Part shown: piece by piece, positions 62,687 through 64,000 of the stretch | How the letters are laid out: every line of letters starts with the position of its first letter | How positions within the stretch are numbered: the stretch's first letter is position 1 | Origin: Oceanospirillum sp048265165 | GTDB taxonomy: Bacteria; Pseudomonadota; Gammaproteobacteria; Pseudomonadales; Halomonadaceae | Length of the DNA stretch: 64,000 bases | NCBI RefSeq assembly: GCF_048265165.1 | Contig: NZ_JBLXCD010000002.1 | Coordinates: forward strand, 620,001-684,000 | Direction: 5' to 3' | Translations under genes and position numbers: made by a program | Notes under the pieces: model-generated | Seen by the model: the letters and a program-made list of their open reading frames with translations, nothing else | What the model was told of the DNA's origin: nothing | The model's database searches: none

Positions 62687-63331
62687 ATGTCCAGACCTCG
62701 TCGCTCCGCCCCCCGCTTATCCTCTGCCAATCAAAAAAAATCCGGTCATCTTAAATCTGCCAGTGGCGCCTCAGGGGGTAAGAATCAGCTGCGGATTATT
62801 TCCGGTGAGTGGCGCGGGCGTAAATTGCCTTTCCCTGATGGCGAGGGTTTGCGGCCAACGGGTGACCGTATGCGGGAGACACTGTTTAACTGGTTGAGTT
62901 TTGATCTGTATGGTCGCAGGGTTCTGGATCTGTTTGCCGGGAGTGGTGCACTGGGTTTGGAGGCGTTATCCCGAGGCGCTAAAAGCGCTGTTTTTCTGGA
63001 TAACCATCCAGGGGTGGTACGTCAGATGAGGGAGAATCTGGAAACACTTAAATGCGAACATGCAGAGGTTTTTCAGGGCGAGGCACTCAACTGGCTAGGT
63101 GGAGATAAAGACAAATTTGATCTTATTTTTCTTGATCCGCCTTTTGGCAAGGGCTTGCTAGCGCCGGTTTGCCAGCAACTGGAACAGCTACAGCGTCTGG
63201 CAGATGGCGCATTGATTTATTTGGAAGCGGAGAAAGATTTCGATTTTACTGAAATCCCAGCCTGCTGGTTGTTGGAAAAGGAGAAAAAATCGGGTCAAGT
63301 CATCTGCCGGCTCTATCGTCGAAGTGGATAG
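62687..63331 (+). CDS. rsmD: 16S rRNA (guanine966-N2) methyltransferase RsmD
   Basis: A 214-residue SAM-dependent methyltransferase modifying G966 of 16S rRNA. The N-terminal about 28 residues are a basic, Ser/Lys-rich extension; then LRIISGEWRGRKLPFP, RPTGDRMRETLFNWL, SAM motif LDLFAGSGALGLEALSRGA (about residues 84-102) and catalytic FLDPPFGKG (about 154-162). Divergent from ftsY, the common arrangement. Confidence 0.95.
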   Translation: MSRPRRSAPRLSSANQKKSGHLKSASGASGGKNQLRIISGEWRGRKLPFPDGEGLRPTGDRMRETLFNWLSFDLYGRRVLDLFAGSGALGLEALSRGAKSAVFLDNHPGVVRQMRENLETLKCEHAEVFQGEALNWLGGDKDKFDLIFLDPPFGKGLLAPVCQQLEQLQRLADGALIYLEAEKDFDFTEIPACWLLEKEKKSGQVICRLYRRSG

Positions 63332-63344
63332 ATAGAGGCGAACG

Positions 63345-63986
63345 TCAGTCGGTATTGGGCTGGAAGGCCTGCATTTTCGCCCGGGTCTCTTCTTTTGTAT
63401 GCGGCGTCAGATAAGGCATCTCAAGGTAAAACATCTGATAGATAACCTGGTTGAGTTGTTCCCGGCTTTGCCGGTCTTCCATTGCACCCAGGGCAGTACG
63501 TAGATAGGTTGTCCAGCTGGTGACCAGAATCCAGATATTCAATGCCAGAGGCTTCAGTTGGTCTTCAGGTATATCCATAAAACCAGACTCACACATTCTG
63601 ACATACACTTGTTCAGTACTGGCAATTCCCTGAGTGGCAAAAGCCTGATAGCGGGCTTTTAGTTCGGCGTCATTCGCCAGCATGCCCACAAGGTCCCGGT
63701 GCATAAAACGGTATTTCCAGATAAGGTCGAGTAGCCTTTCTGTGATTAGGGCACGATCATCCAGGGTGATTGCCCGGTTATCCGGTAGGGTAAAGAGTTC
63801 ATCTACGGCCGCTTCATACTGATCAAAAATGCGTGCAATGATGTCGGATTTATTTCGATAGTGGTAATAGAGATTACCCGGGGATATTTTTATATGGGCA
63901 GCAATATGATTGGTTGTTACGGAGCGCTCTCCGTGGAGATTGAACAACTCTAAAGAAGCCTGAACAATTCTATCTTTTGTTTTCAC
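63345..63986 (-). CDS. TetR-family transcriptional regulator
   Basis: About 213 residues. The N-terminal helix-turn-helix shows VTTNHIAAHIKISPGNLYYHYRNKSD (about residues 22-47), a standard TetR DNA-binding domain. The ligand domain (about 60-210) has several Trp and Tyr residues, suggesting a hydrophobic ligand, which is not identifiable. I start at the GTG at 63986 (reads MKTKDRIVQ); the frame stays open to the window edge, so a start outside is possible. It ends 13 bp after rsmD, convergent. Confidence 0.85.
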   Translation of the reverse strand: MKTKDRIVQASLELFNLHGERSVTTNHIAAHIKISPGNLYYHYRNKSDIIARIFDQYEAAVDELFTLPDNRAITLDDRALITERLLDLIWKYRFMHRDLVGMLANDAELKARYQAFATQGIASTEQVYVRMCESGFMDIPEDQLKPLALNIWILVTSWTTYLRTALGAMEDRQSREQLNQVIYQMFYLEMPYLTPHTKEETRAKMQAFQPNTD

Positions 63987-64000
63987 GGTCAATTCTCGGG

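Overview
The window comes from the chromosome of a gammaproteobacterium. Gene content and order (rep, cytochrome c5, yifB, ubiK, glnK-amtB; mutM, rpmG-rpmB, radC, coaBC, dut, argB, slmA; rpoH, ftsX-ftsE-ftsY, rsmD) resemble the Pseudomonas/Oceanospirillales arrangement. A marine Oceanospirillaceae-like bacterium is my best guess; it is an inference from protein flavour and synteny, not a database result. Most of the window is ordinary core genome.

Region by region. 0-11 kb: 3' part of polA, a membrane PAS-GGDEF-EAL protein, a small secreted Ala-rich protein, a duplicated REP-like hairpin, divergent polyamine genes speA/speE, a PHB-depolymerase-type lipoprotein esterase, three DnaA-box-like 9-mers, and an HD-GYP response regulator. 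11.13-33.76 kb: a 22.6-kb genomic island in the 3' end of a tRNA-Arg(CCG) gene. The intact tRNA is at the right border, and a 41-bp exact copy of its 3' end and flank marks the left border. 33.8-64 kb: cytochrome c5, rep, yifB, ubiK, a sigma-54/NtrC-type promoter driving glnK-amtB, a second PII gene, a copper-delivery cluster (PCuAC, Sco and a YtkA/FixH-like protein), an AEC transporter, D-lactate dehydrogenase, SirB2, mutM, rpmG-rpmB, radC, coaBC, dut, argB, slmA, a frameshifted REC-REC-GGDEF gene, an RND efflux pair, rpoH, ftsXEY, rsmD and a TetR regulator.

The island is the interesting part. Its left half carries two recombination modules. One is a translationally coupled pair of very large tyrosine-recombinase-like proteins (852 and 1050 aa). 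The other is a conventional integrase with an excisionase-like protein and a small partner, divergent from a small XRE regulator across an operator-rich spacer. Its right half is a complete DISARM anti-phage system of unusual make-up. drmMII (cytosine-5 methyltransferase), drmA, drmB and drmC run rightward in one operon. drmMI (adenine methyltransferase) and drmD (SNF2 helicase) run leftward from beside the tRNA. The two operons meet tail to tail with 4 bp of overlap. Class 1 DISARM is defined by drmD plus drmMI and class 2 by drmE plus drmMII; this locus has the class 1 set plus the class 2 methyltransferase and no visible drmE, so it looks like a hybrid with two methylation marks. The C-terminal part of drmMI, where target recognition is expected, is visibly richer in A+T than the rest of the gene, which suggests a swapped specificity domain.

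Three cyclic-di-GMP proteins lie in the window (GGDEF-EAL, HD-GYP, REC-REC-GGDEF), the last broken by a one-base frameshift. I saw no rRNA, CRISPR array, insertion sequence or phage structural gene.
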